NCBI GenBank assembly: GCA_963794745.1
Contig: CAWCEZ010000010.1
Coordinates: 620,001-684,000, forward strand
Length of the DNA stretch: 64,000 nucleotides
Direction of reading: 5' to 3'
Origin: Fen-671 sp963794745
GTDB taxonomy: Bacteria > Actinomycetota > Acidimicrobiia > Acidimicrobiales > Palsa-688
This document shows, piece by piece, positions 10,083 to 19,294 of the stretch. The first letter of the stretch is position 1, and each line of letters starts with the position of its first letter. The translations under genes and the position numbers were made by a program. The notes under the pieces were generated by a model. The model searched no databases, had not been told where the DNA came from, and saw only the letters and a list, made by a program, of their open reading frames with translations.

Positions 10083-10397
10083 ATGTCATCAAACCTGCTG
10101 CTGATGGTTGGGGCATGCGCTGCGGCGCTATTGGGCCTGGCCTTCTTAGTAGAGAGCGAGGTATATATCTACCCTCGCCTCGGCACACGGTGGTGGTTAT
10201 TCACTCTGATTGCTATTGTCGCAGTTCTGTTCGTTATGAGAATGGCCTTTGCTATTTGGAACGTTACGCGAAGCCGTCGCCTCCACTACACCGGGAGAGC
10301 TGCGGCTATCGGCAGCGAAGGCCCTGGGGACAGGGCTGATCGAAGCATTGTTGGGGCTTGTGGGCCTCATCCTTGTACTCTTCCTTTTAGCGTAACG
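10083..10397 (+). pseudogene. Small three-helix membrane protein, possible immunity protein
   Basis: ATG 10083 follows AGGGGCCTCGTA. Two membrane helices come first (LLLMVGACAAALLGLAFLV; WLFTLIAIVAVLFVMRMAF). A third helix (ALLGLVGLILVLFLLA, ending at TAA 10395-10397) is in the next frame, so one base shift near 10280 breaks the gene. Small membrane proteins placed directly after Rhs tips often give immunity to the tip. That role is inferred from position only. Confidence 0.4.
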
Positions 10398-10521
10398 GGC
10401 TTCCCCGAGCCGCCTACGCCACTGGTGTATGGCGGATCGCATTCTGATATTTCCCAAATGTACTGTGAACGAATACACAACACCTGCACCACGTCTGCGT
10501 CAACTCCTATATCGTCATGGC

Positions 10522-10716
10522 CATGGCGTCAATGTCCATGGCGAAAGCGCGCTGACGAGCGGCCCATTGCGATGAAGCTCAAGCTTTCATGGGAATGGAA
10601 CGAGTCGGCCACGACCTGGCCCGGGAGCTCCTCTGACACGACCAGCGCGTCTCTGCAGCGGCATCGGCCACACGTGCGGCAACGTCGTCCGCGACCTCGA
10701 TTGTCAACTTGGTCAT
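10522..10716 (-). pseudogene. VapB-like antitoxin remnant
   Basis: From ATG 10716 on the minus strand: TKLTIEVADDVAARVADAAAE, then, after a shift near 10650, VSEELPGQVVADSFHSHESL and FIAMGRSSARFR. This is the usual shape of an RHH antitoxin followed by a C-terminal toxin-wrapping tail with a GxGxS-like element. No PIN toxin follows it, so it is an orphan fragment. Confidence 0.4.
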
Positions 10717-11045
10717 AACACACCAATCATACGGGCCAGGGATAACACGGCAGGAGCGACGGGCATCGCTGCAAACGGAGGTCACAGCTCGATGGTCGCT
10801 CTCTTGGCTTTCTCGACCCGGGCACTGGCGGCTTATTGAGCACTTCTGGCCGCCTCGACGTGGCGCTAGAAGGTGTCGACGTGAGCTCTTGCCTCGCACG
10901 CTAGGGCGCAGGCCGGTCGCTCTGCCGGGAACGCATACGCGTGGCCCGTCGCCCAGATACCTAGATCGGCAGTCCCCGCCAGACAATGCCGCAGCTGAGA
11001 AGGGTCGTTCACTTCGCAAGTGCGTTGGGGCGCACGCACAGTAGT

Positions 11046-11635
11046 ATGTTAACGCTGGTGTATGACCCGACCACTGGCCAGTTCATGAGCGTGGACCCCG
11101 ACCTCGCCGAGACGGACCAGCCTTATGCCTATGCTGGCGACGACTCTGTGAACGAAGCGGACCCGACAGGTCTTGAGGCCGTGCTCCACAATCACGATAA
11201 GCGCCAGAAGGTCAACGATGGTCCGTGAGCGCGAAACTCTGCGTTGAGGTCAATACCTCCCCATTTCTAGGGGAGAATGAGCGTTCCGAGCCGCAGGCCG
11301 TCTGGGTCGCAACGTCGGGAACCATCGAAGATGCGGGTGCCACACTGCTGGATATGGAAGTTTGCGGGAGCACCGGGCCATTCCCAGGCCATCCAAGGAG
11401 CTGCCACCAAAACGGCGACCCGAAGTACTCTCCAAGTGCGACGTGCGGGGGAAATGAGTGTTATCTGAACGGGGGCTGGTATACGAATTCGGAGGTGAAC
11501 TGGGAGGACGCGTGGGTTGAGGGTGCCTGGATAACGTGGAAGGGCGACCCGTGTACGAAGGTCGAGGTGTCGCTACACGAGACTCCTTTGGAAGAAATTG
11601 GCAACGCCACCAATCCTTGGTGGAACCACTTATGA
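11046..11635 (+). pseudogene. Orphan Rhs C-terminal tip 2
   Basis: A second Rhs core end (LVYDPTTGQFMSVDPDLAE, QPYAYAGDDSVNEADPTGL) is followed by a short link ending at TGA 11226-11228. A further 136-residue frame begins at GTG 11225 (GTGA overlap), rich in Cys and Trp (CHQNGDPKYSP, CGGNECYLNGGWY, WVEGAWITWKGDPC). The second frame is probably the rest of the tip after a one-base shift rather than a separate protein. Its aromatic/Cys-rich make-up suits a secreted effector, but I recognise no toxin family. Confidence 0.5.
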
Positions 11636-11988
11636 GTAGGGCGAAGGCCGATTACGGGAACCGACGTACTCGGTGCTGATGTCCATGCTGGAAGGGCTGC
11701 TGCATGGTTACGCCATCATTGAACGCACTGGGGAGCTGTCGGGTGGCCGAGTTCGGTTGTCAACGTGGACGCTATACATAGCACTGGACGACCTCTCCGC
11801 CGAGGGTGATGTGGAACCGGTGCGGGAGACCATCGACGGCTGGGGGCGGCGTTCTTATGGGCTGACGCCGCATCGTGCTTGTGAGCTGCTGGCCCAAGCG
11901 AATCGGATGGCGGCGGTGGTCAGCCTGGTGACTGGCGGCCCGCCAACTGACGGTGGACGGCGGTACTTGGAAGGTGCGCTGCGCGTGA
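11632..11988 (+). pseudogene. PadR-family transcriptional regulator, shifted near the start
   Basis: ATG 11632 overlaps the previous stop (ATGA). The reading frame EPTYSVLMSMLEGLLHGYAI, then LSTWTLYIALDDLSAEGDVEPV and GWGRRSYGLTP, is the winged helix of PadR regulators, but it is one frame away from the ATG (shift near 11656 in GGG). The natural end is likely the TGA overlapping the next GTG at 11985. PadR proteins repress membrane-protein or efflux genes, and the following gene encodes a membrane protein, so this is a regulator/target pair like the one at 28195-29489. Confidence 0.5.
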
Positions 11989-12717
11989 CCGGGCTGGAAC
12001 GGCACTGTCGGTGGTTGTTGCGCGCCTACCCCGCCTGGTATCGGCGTGAGCGGTCTGACGAGATGTTGGGCGCCCTGTTGGAGGCCAGTCCGCCAGGCCG
12101 AAGCTGGCCTACGTTCCGTGACACGCGGACTTTGATTGTTGGGAACCTCCGAGTCCCGCGGCTGGGTCTGGTTGTGGTCGATGGCGTGGGTGGGAGCGGG
12201 AGCCACCTACGCCGTTTTCTTCTTTTTTCTCACCACCAAACCATTTTTTGACCCAGGCTGGGGGATCATCGGGTTGGGGGAGGTACCGCTGTGGTTCGGG
12301 ATTGTTATAATCGTGGCCACCGCCGTCTTGTATGGGGCACTGGTTCCCGTGCTAATTGCTGGGTTGTTCCGGCTTAGGGGATGGCGCCGTGGTAATCGGC
12401 TCCGCGTGGCCACATGGATCGTCGCGTGGATTGTGGGTGTCGGACTTCAGGGCCTGGCCGCATACTGGGCGCAATATCCGCTGCATTCCTGTGTAAATCC
12501 GCCCGGCAATGCAGTCCCGCCACAGTGTCCTTACGGCAGCCCCGCCGTGGTGAGTTGGGGAGAGTTGGGAATCTGTGCCGCGTGGCTGGCACTAGGGATC
12601 CTTATGAGCTTGATACTCGCGGTGCCGCCGACTCGCCGTTCAGATCTACCCAGCATGAGAAGCCGAGCCAGCGGCAAGAACAGCTCGCATGATTCAACGG
12701 TCCTCGATCCCTTGTAG
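11985..12717 (+). pseudogene. Membrane protein partner of the PadR gene, frameshifted
   Basis: From GTG 11985: TGLERHCRWLLRAYPAWYRRE, a motif found at the N-terminus of permease-like proteins paired with PadR regulators. After a shift near 12150 the frame gives four hydrophobic segments (including ATYAVFFFFLTT, IVIIVATAVLYGALVPVLIAGLF, VATWIVAWIVGVGLQGLAAYW and CAAWLALGILMSLILAV) and ends at 12717. No transport partner is adjacent. The substrate is unknown. Confidence 0.45.
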
Positions 12718-13583
12718 ATACAGGTCTCACAAGCGGGTCACAGCGCTGACGGCCACCGTGACAGCCCGCTGAGCGTGACTCTCGGTCACCACACACCTCA
12801 CTGCCCCCCGGTGATCACCGACTCCTCCACCTTCCCCGAACCCAACCGGAGCGCAGCGGAGGGCGGGGGGCCGACCCGCTGTTGACCGTGATCGTCGCCG
12901 CCGTCATCACCGGCAGTGCCTACGTCGGTGTTCACACCGTCGGCGATGCTGAACCCGACGACGGTCAAGAAGACGACGGGATCTGTGCCTGGACCCTGAC
13001 CTCGAGACCCACAGCTCCGGAACGCGTCAAGCGTTCCGGAGCGACAGTGTGGTCCTTGCAGTTCCGGAAAGAAAACGTGCCAAGTACCGCTCACTTGCCG
13101 AACCGACACGCCATGACCTGTCCGTGAGCATGTGCGTCCTCGATGGTCAGCGTTCCAGCGCACGGCATCTGTCTGTCTCTCTTGCCCCTCGCTCGTGTTC
13201 ATCGATCACCGGTCGGTCTGCCACGACGACGGTCGCCACCGCCAGGAAGGACGCGCCGCAGGCAGCGTCAACGGACACGCCGCAGGCTGTGTCGTGGTCT
13301 TTTCCCACGAACCCGTCAACACTTGCTGATCCGCTTCCCGCTTCGCTTCTCGCCCTGCTCCGCCCCGCCCCGCAGCGGCTTCAGGAAAACACCTCGACCC
13401 CCGAAAAGAAGGTCTTCACAACACGTCCTCCTAGCTGGGGTTTTAGGCAACTGAGGAAGGCATGGGCACGCCGGTGGTTCCCTGATCGTCGACCTCGGTT
13501 CACGACTGTTCGTGCCCGCTCGTGACCGTTCGACCAGCTCAGAGCTTGTTTCCAGCGCGCACCTGCTCGCTATCTTGCTCGTC
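12718..13583. other. Stretch without a recognisable gene
   Basis: About 870 bases between the membrane protein and the Rep remnant. A short hydrophobic frame (LLTVIVAAVITGSAYVGVH near 12885) could be the relic of a small conjugation-linked membrane protein. Nothing else looks coding on either strand. Apart from the hairpin at 13014-13042, I see no feature I can support. Confidence 0.4.
13014..13042. repeat. Perfect 12-bp inverted repeat (hairpin)
   Basis: GCTCCGGAACGC, five bases (GTCAA), then GCGTTCCGGAGC. All 12 pairs match. There is no T-tract after it, so it is not a standard rho-independent terminator. It lies about 540 bases before a Rep-like gene and might belong to the replication region of the lost conjugative element. 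Confidence 0.5.
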
Positions 13584-13965
13584 ATGGAGCACGACGACCG
13601 CCGGGAAGTCATCGCCACCATCAACGACCTCGCCGGCTGGATGGACTTCCACCGCCAGCTGGAGGCAGCCGGCAACTGCGTGCGCCCGGTGCGCCTCACC
13701 GGTCGGATCGTCGTCGCCGATCAGCTGAGCGGTGAGATCACGCGGACCTTCAACACCAGCGAGTTCCCCGGCGGTGTGCTGCTCAAGGCCTGCGGCAACC
13801 GTCGGAGCACAGTCTGTGTCAGCTGCGCCTCCCTCTACCGCCAAGACGCCCGGCGCATCGTCTCTGCCGGGCTGGAAGGTGGCAAGGGAGTGCCGGCTTC
13901 CGTCGCCGGGGACCCTTCCTTGTTCGTCACCTTGACCGGGCCCTCCTTCGGTGCGCACCTCTCAC
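13584..13965 (+). pseudogene. N-terminal fragment of an AICE-type replication initiator
   Basis: From ATG 13584 the frame encodes about 125 residues matching the start of actinobacterial plasmid/AICE replication initiators: RPVRLTGRIVVAD, ACGNRRSTVCVSCASLYRQDA with a CxxC zinc pair, SAGLEGGKGVP and FVTLTGPSFGAH. After GPSFGAH the sequence loses all resemblance and the frame runs on to 14123 out of register. The remaining two thirds (rolling-circle-like catalytic part) are absent. It is a deletion remnant. Confidence 0.6.
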
Positions 13966-14052
13966 AGCGGTCCACCACCCGGTCCCACCCAGCGGTTAAC
14001 TTCTCTGAACACGATTGCAAGGGGCCCGCCCCCTTGGGAAAAGGAGCCGGCT

Positions 14053-14580
14053 GTGGCGTGGATGCGGATGATGGGGGCGGAGTCGGTCGCCTACCACCGC
14101 GACACGGTCATCGGCCGCGGTGACGACCACCCCGGCGCCGCCCTACAGTTACTACGCCTCCCGGGGCGAGACCCCCCTCGCCTGGGGCGGCTCGGGCGCC
14201 GGCTCCCTCGGCCTGTCCGGCGCGGTCGATGGGTGCTGCCTACGACGCCATCTACGGCCCCGGCGGGGCAGGCCACCCGACCAGCGGGGCGCGCCTGGTA
14301 CTCGGCCAAGCAGCCCCGGCATGGAACTGGTGATCGCGGCGCACAAGTCCGTCGCCGAGCTCGGGGTGATCGGCCGGGCCGAGCACATGCACGCCATCAT
14401 GGACGCCGAGCGCGACGCCACCCTCGCCTACCTGGACGCCATCACCATAAAGAGCGCGGGGGACGCAGAGGCGTGGCCGCGGTCCCGACGGCGACCAAGG
14501 GCCTCGTCTACGCCCACGCCCGCCACGCCACCACCCACGTCTGGCGACCCCGGGCCCATATCTCGACGGCTGCTGCGTAC
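14053..14580 (+). pseudogene. N-terminal fragment of a MobF (TrwC-type) relaxase
   Basis: GTG 14053 follows AAGGAG (14041-14046), a strong ribosome-binding site. The first frame gives AWMRMMGAESVAYHRDTVIG. After a shift near 14140 the next gives YYASRGETPLAWGGSGAG, then KQPGMELVIAAHKSVAELG and MHAIMDAERDATLAYLDAI, and a third frame adds GLVYAHARHATTH. These are the hallmarks of the TrwC/TraI relaxase domain found in actinobacterial mobile elements. The histidine triad region is degraded and the helicase part is missing. In intact elements this enzyme nicks oriT. Confidence 0.65.
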
Positions 14581-14584
14581 GGTG

Positions 14585-15775
14585 TGCGCTCGCCGCCCGT
14601 GCGGCCGAGCTCGTTGGCGGCACCGAGGGGCCGCTCGGGGCCGTCTACGAAGCGATAGCTGCGGCACCCCAGCCTTATAGCGCCCACAACTGGCTGCGCC
14701 GCTCGGCGGCAGCCCGCCTCTTGGGCCAGGTCGCCTCCGGCCAGGTCGCCCTCACCCACGAAGCGCTGGATGCGCAGCGCCCCCGCCCGGGCGCTGACTA
14801 CCTGCGCCACCTGCTCGTCGCCAACGGCGTGCTGCCCCGGCGCGATGACGCCCTCGTGCGCCTCGAGGCTTGGGCCGCCGGCCATCTCGCCGGCGTCGCC
14901 GACCAGGGCCAGCGCCGGCTGCTGCGCTCATATGCGCGTTGGCGTGTCCTGCGCCGGGCCCGCCAGAGGTCCGAAACCGCCGGGGCGGCACGCACTCCCA
15001 CCCGTTACGCCAAGGTCTGCCTCAGCTGCGCCACCGCCTTCCTGGCCTTCTTGGCCGCTCGCCGAGCCGCGACCTGGACAGCTGCACCCAGGGCGACGTC
15101 GACGACTGGCTGGCCGAAGGCCCTCCCAGTGCTCCTTAGGCCCGGGACTTCCTCGAATGGGCAGGGGACCGCAAGCTCACAGGGCGCTTCGTCGTCCCCG
15201 GTCAGCCACGTCGGGGCGGCCCCGCGGCTGACGACGCCGAACGTTGGGCGACGGCGCGCCGCCTCCTGCACGACGAGGGCCTCGAGCTCGGCGACAGGGT
15301 CGCCGGCACTCTCGTCCTGGTCTACGGCCAGCAGCTCAGCCGCATCGTGGCCCTCACCCGCGACCAGGTCGAGGTGTCTTCAGGCGGCACACGCCTGCAC
15401 CTCGGCACCACACCTATCGACGTCCCCCCGCCCCTCGACGACCTCCTCGCCCGCCTGGTCAGGGAGCGCCGGCCCTACAGCGGCGTCGGTTCACCAGCGC
15501 TCAGCACGTGGCTGTTCCCCGGTCTCGGCCCCCGGACGCCCCTCAGCGCTTACCAGCTCGGCCAACGGCTGCGCCGCCTCGGCATCGAGCCAGCACCGGC
15601 GCGTCGCTCCGCGCTCGGCCACCTCGCGGCTCGCCTGCCCGCCGCCATGGTCGCCCAGGTGCTGGGGCTCAGCCCGCTCACGGCGCTCTCAGTGCGCTGG
15701 GCCGGCAGCGTCGGAGCAGACTGGGCCACGTACGCTGCCCAGTTCTCCCGCGCCCATGCCGTCACCGCCCACTGA
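14585..15775 (+). pseudogene. Actinobacterial recombinase-like protein, decayed
   Basis: Follows the relaxase fragment without a gap. The first frame reads ALAARAAELVGG, WLRRSAAARLLGQVASGQV, HLLVANGVLPRRD and YARWRVLRRARQR. After a shift near 15060 the second reads GDVDDWLAEG, a TAG stop at 15136-15138, ARDFLEWAGDRKLTG, ARRLLHDEGLELGDRVAG, TRDQVEVSSGG and LFPGLGPRTPLSA up to TGA 15773-15775. The layout resembles a tyrosine recombinase, but the C-terminal part lacks an HxxR box and a clear nucleophile, as in a widespread actinobacterial family of unknown role. The in-frame stop argues for real decay. Confidence 0.5.
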
Positions 15776-16074
15776 GAGCGCCGCAGCTGCTCCCCCCACT
15801 ACCGCCGGGCCCCTAGGGGGCCGTTGGTGGCAAGGAAAAGCACAGCGCCCAATGCCAAATCGCCCGAGCAGCCAAGCCCACCGCGACCGCTCCCGCGCTC
15901 GAAGAGCTCGAAGTCATCGGCTGTTCTCAGCGGACTGTCTTATCCTCCCCGTGCACCCTCACCGAAGCTCAGCACCGCCCCGTCCGTGATCGCGAACCAT
16001 GACGAATAGCTCCCAACGAGCCCACTGCAACATGGCTATTCGGCACACTTCGAACATCGCTGATTACCAGTTTC
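15776..16074. other. Short stretch without a gene, right edge of the foreign block
   Basis: No frame on either strand looks coding. The join to the recombinase tail lies at its right end. A stop-free stretch just before the tail (LFGTLRTSLITSFQ) does not match the recombinase family well, so the exact breakpoint is uncertain by some tens of bases. Confidence 0.35.
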
Positions 16075-16263
16075 CAGGCCGGGGTTGACCCGACCACGAT
16101 CGCGTTATGGCTCGGGCACACGAGCCCTCGTTCGACCCAGCCATACCTGCATGCTGACCTCGCGACAAAAGAGCGAGCGCTCGTGTTGGTCGCCCCGATC
16201 GAGGTCGGCACCAAGCGCTTCCGGCCGCCCGACCCACTGCTTGCCTTCTTGAAGGCCCTGTAG
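16075..16263 (+). pseudogene. C-terminal tail of the third RIT recombinase
   Basis: One open frame gives QAGVDPTTIALWLGHTS, then STQPYLHADLATKERAL, then RFRPPDPLLAFLKAL and TAG 16261-16263. This is the typical end of the third RIT recombinase, including the nucleophile tyrosine in PYLHAD and the closing PPDxLLAFL. There is no start or upstream catalytic domain. Its stop codon is the first triplet of the right terminal repeat, which matches the compact layout of these elements. It completes, in strand and order, the gene broken at 8185. Confidence 0.75.
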
Positions 16264-16363
16264 TTATGCCGGGCCTTTCACGCCCACCGCCAAGTCCCAA
16301 CTGCCGCGATCGTCTCGGCGATCGGCCGACCCGGCATAGCCGCGCACCCGGCATAAGCACCAT
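16261..16363 (-). repeat. Right 103-bp terminal inverted repeat of the RIT element
   Basis: Reverse complement of 5141-5243 with seven substitutions and no gaps. The inner edge begins TAGTTATGCCGGGC and contains the stop codon of the third recombinase. The outer edge ends CCCGGCATAAGCACCAT. Confidence 0.9.
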
Positions 16364-17303
16364 GAGGTGCGCGGCCGTGGCGGCCAGCCGCATCGCTGTC
16401 CCCGAACCCGCGTCCCTCTGGCCAGAGAGCCGCCTAAAGGCGGCTGCGGGGAGCACCCCGCACCCCCTACCCCGCCCCCTCCAGACCCGTCAAGCCGGAA
16501 AAGGCGCCGCCTCTCACTCATCCTTCGTTCGGCGGCGCCCCCGGCCCTCCTTGGCCGGGCCAGCTTGACAGGCCCTCCGGGAACAGGTCATCGCAGCATC
16601 GACCGACACTGAGGTGTCGGTCGCTTCTCGACCCGCGACAAAGATGCTCTGGCCCCACGTGCCGTACCCAACATGTGTCTCTTGATGGCTAGGCGAAACC
16701 AGTCTGGTTATCATGTGCCGGCGGGCATCGAAAACTGCGCTGGTGGCGACCAGCAGGAACCTCCGCCAAGCGGCGACGGCGTGTGCTGGCCTCGCGTGAC
16801 ACCACCCGAGCGTGCTGGGCGCAGATCGTCGAACATTTGCGGGTCCATCGACGCCTTCACGGACGCATTACGCGTCGTTATGGCGCACACCTGAGCCGGC
16901 GTTAGAGGTCACCGATTGGGCCTGTCCGGTACCAGTACCGGGATCGTGAGCCGAAGTGCACCCAGTGCGTGGCGACGGTGCGCGCGACGTCGGTGAGATC
17001 GCGCCGGATGCGTTGCGCCCGCCAGGCGGCCGCCTTCTATCATGATCGTGACGTCTCGGTCCTCGAACCGATGGCCCGGGCGCTGTCCCACGCCTGGTCG
17101 CCAGAAACGGCCGGTATCCCGCAGGCGCGCGGAGAGATCATGTCGGGCGGGCCTCGGCTGTCCCGCGGCCATTTGCAGGAGCCGGTAGTCCCTGCGCGTT
17201 CACAACGGCCCTCCGAAAACGCGTAGAGGCGACCTCAGAGATGGTCCTGCGTCGCGGGACCGACGGAACGGCGGGCAGTCGAGCTTGCGGGCCCCTGTGA
17301 GGC
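16364..17303. other. Gene-poor stretch right of the RIT element
   Basis: About 940 bases with no convincing gene. It includes the repeat copy at 16695-16836. Around 16930-17110 the minus strand reads RFEDRDVTIMIEGG, slightly like the tail of an IS transposase, but too short to call. Confidence 0.4.
16695..16836 (+). repeat. Dispersed repeat, copy 1
   Basis: About 87% identical (some 112 of 129 positions) to 27788-27916, with weaker similarity for a further dozen bases. The match begins AAACC and ends GAGCGTGCTGGGCGCA in both copies. Neither copy carries a convincing frame. It is probably the end of a mobile element or a small non-autonomous element. Confidence 0.6.
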
Positions 17304-17963
17304 CTAGGTGAGCGTGTCTCCCGGTACGAGCCCGGTCTGGTATGCGAGCACGACGACTTGGACGCGGTCGCGGAGGCCGAGTTTCTGGAGGATGTGCGTG
17401 ACGTGGGTCTTGACGGTCGTCTCGCTGATGTAGACCTCCGCGCCGATCTCTGCGTTGGACAGGCCGCGGGCGATGAGCCGGAGGATGTCTTGCTCGCGTG
17501 CGGTGAGCTCGTCGAGTTCTTTCGGCGGCTTGTGGCGAGGGATGCGCGTGAATTGCTTGATCACCCGTTTGGTGATCGCGGGCGAGAGGAGCGCGTCTCC
17601 AGCGGCGACGGTGCGGACCGCCTCGATCAGCTGTTCGGGGGGGTCGTCTTTGAGCACGAACCCGCTCGCGCCGGCGCTCAGGGCTTCGTAGATGTATTCG
17701 TCGAGCCCGAAGGTGGTGAGGATCAGGATCCGCGCGGTGTTGTCGGTGGCGAGGATCCGGCGGGTGGCCTGGAGCCCGTCGAGCTCTGGCATGCGGATGT
17801 CCATCAGGATCACGGTCGGGTCAAACCGCGCCGCCTTGGCCACCGCTTCCAGTCCGTTGTTTGCTTCGGCGACGACTTCCATGTCTTGTTCGCCGGCGAG
17901 CAGCATTCGAAAGCCGGCGCGGACCATGGACTGGTCGTCGGCGATGAGGACTCGGATCGTCAT
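17304..17963 (-). CDS. NarL/LuxR-family response regulator
   Basis: 219 residues. The receiver domain shows acidic D9/D10, phosphoacceptor D55 (VILMDIRMPE), Thr in LILTTF and K105 (GFVLKD). The C-terminal LuxR-type helix-turn-helix covers about 150-210 (LTAREQDILRLIARGLSNAEIG). The first four bases overlap the end of the sensor kinase gene (ATGA at 17960-17963), so the pair is translated together. It should bind DNA as a dimer after phosphotransfer. Likely targets are the divergent hydrolase/ABC remnant at 19295, by position only. Confidence 0.9.
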   Translation of the reverse strand: MTIRVLIADDQSMVRAGFRMLLAGEQDMEVVAEANNGLEAVAKAARFDPTVILMDIRMPELDGLQATRRILATDNTARILILTTFGLDEYIYEALSAGASGFVLKDDPPEQLIEAVRTVAAGDALLSPAITKRVIKQFTRIPRHKPPKELDELTAREQDILRLIARGLSNAEIGAEVYISETTVKTHVTHILQKLGLRDRVQVVVLAYQTGLVPGDTLT

Positions 17964-19165
17964 GGCCGGTCTGGGGTGAGCGGGAGGCGGGTGCTGAGCG
18001 TAAACCCGCCGCCGTTTGTCGTTCCTGCGGTCATCTCGCCGCCGTAGAGTTTGACGCGCTCGCGGATGCCGATCAGTCCGTGGCCGTGCCCGTAGCCGTC
18101 ACTCGGCGTCGCGCCGGTGCCGTCGTCGCTCACTTCGATCCCTACCTCGTCCGGCGCATATCGGACTGTGACCTCCGCGTGGCTGGCGCGGGCGTGTTTG
18201 AGCGCGTTGGTGAGACCCTCCTGAACAATCCGGTACGCAGAGAGGTCGATCCCTGGCGGGAGCGGGAAACGCTCCCCGTCGAGGTGCAGCTCGACGGGGA
18301 GCCCGGCGCGGCCGATCTCCTTGATCAACGAGTCGAGGCCGTCAAGGCCGGGCTGAGGCGCGAACTCGACACGATCGCCGTCACGGCGCATCACACTGAG
18401 CAGAAGGCGCATCTCCGCCAGCGCGCCGCGGCCGGCCTGCTCGACATTCCTGAGGGCATCGCCCTCCTCGGCCATCGCGTCGGGGAGCTGGTGCCTGACA
18501 GCGCCGACTTGTAGCACCATCACGCTGACGGCGTGCGCGACGATGTCGTGCAGCTCGCGCGCGATCCGGACCCGCTCCTCGGCCACGGCGACGCGCGTCG
18601 CTGTATCCCTCTCCTGCTCGGCCCGTGTCGCATGAGACTCCGCCACCTCGGCCCGCTCGGCCCGGGCGCGGACGGCAAGGCCTGCAACCCAGGCGACGGC
18701 GAAGTCGACGGGAATGAAGACGAGCTGGTCGACCGAGTGTCCCGGGACGTTGTAGATGAGAGTCGCCGCAGCGCCGACCACGATCGCCAGTCCGAGGCCG
18801 GCCCGCCGGACGTCCCGAAGGTTCCCGAGCAGGAATGCGCCCGCCAGCCCGAGCAGGAAGAGGGCCTCGGGGTACGGGACCAGCAGCGGGTCGACGAACG
18901 AGATCCCCGCGGCCAAAAGCCAGTACGCCGCCGGTCCGGCAAACGGAAACCATCGCCGCGCGAACACGGGTAGCACCAGGATCGCGAGCGCGGGAAGGCA
19001 GAACCACAGCGTCGTTGTCGGAGCTCCGGACGAGCCGCGTCCGAGAACCACGTCGAGCATCGCCATAATCGCCAGCAGCGCGACCAGCAGGTCGGACCAG
19101 TACGTGCGGGCGAGATGTTCGGTTCGGCTCACACGCTGAACGTACTCCGCCCCCTCCGTTCGCAC
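17960..19165 (-). CDS. NarL-type sensor histidine kinase
   Basis: 401 residues. Four to five membrane helices (about 25-165), then a coiled coil, a HisKA_3 dimerisation domain with phospho-acceptor H206 (RIARELHDIVAHAVS), and a GHKL ATPase with N320 (GLTNALKHA), DDGTG and HGHGLIGIRERV. It is the classic kinase partner of LuxR-type regulators, which follows it. The start could be GTG 19165 or GTG 19132; AGGAGG lies right on the first GTG, which favours the second. The signal is unknown. In actinobacteria such pairs often control nearby ABC exporters. Confidence 0.88.
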   Translation of the reverse strand: MRTEGAEYVQRVSRTEHLARTYWSDLLVALLAIMAMLDVVLGRGSSGAPTTTLWFCLPALAILVLPVFARRWFPFAGPAAYWLLAAGISFVDPLLVPYPEALFLLGLAGAFLLGNLRDVRRAGLGLAIVVGAAATLIYNVPGHSVDQLVFIPVDFAVAWVAGLAVRARAERAEVAESHATRAEQERDTATRVAVAEERVRIARELHDIVAHAVSVMVLQVGAVRHQLPDAMAEEGDALRNVEQAGRGALAEMRLLLSVMRRDGDRVEFAPQPGLDGLDSLIKEIGRAGLPVELHLDGERFPLPPGIDLSAYRIVQEGLTNALKHARASHAEVTVRYAPDEVGIEVSDDGTGATPSDGYGHGHGLIGIRERVKLYGGEMTAGTTNGGGFTLSTRLPLTPDRP

Positions 19166-19294
19166 CTCCTGCCTAAGTAGGAGCCGAAATCGTCGGATGG
19201 TAGGAGCCGCAACCCGACCTCCCGACGATGCCGGTCTCGCGACCGCACTTTAGGTTCGCCTCATGGCCCAACGAGGGCCGGCGAAAGGCAAACA

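Larger units (their letters stand above)
5141..16363 (+). mobile_element. RIT (recombinases-in-trio) element interrupted by 7.9 kb of foreign DNA
   Basis: Two 103-bp inverted repeats (5141-5243, 16261-16363) bound an 11,223-bp segment. Inside the left repeat lie three tandem tyrosine recombinase genes joined by ATGA overlaps. The last 60-odd codons of the third recombinase, with the nucleophile tyrosine, lie directly against the right repeat in the same orientation. Inverted repeats around three tandem tyrosine recombinases define RIT elements. The undivided unit would be about 3.3 kb. The foreign block is roughly 8185-16075. I saw no target-site duplication outside the repeats. Confidence 0.8.

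Noticed and set aside
13049..13525. Open frame before the Rep remnant
   Set aside because: Composition is low-complexity Ser/Pro/Arg with no domain; likely non-coding GC-rich DNA.
5100..16400. Target-site duplication around the RIT element
   Set aside because: Bases outside 5141 and 16363 (GGCCGGACTA and GAGGTGCGCG) do not form a direct repeat.
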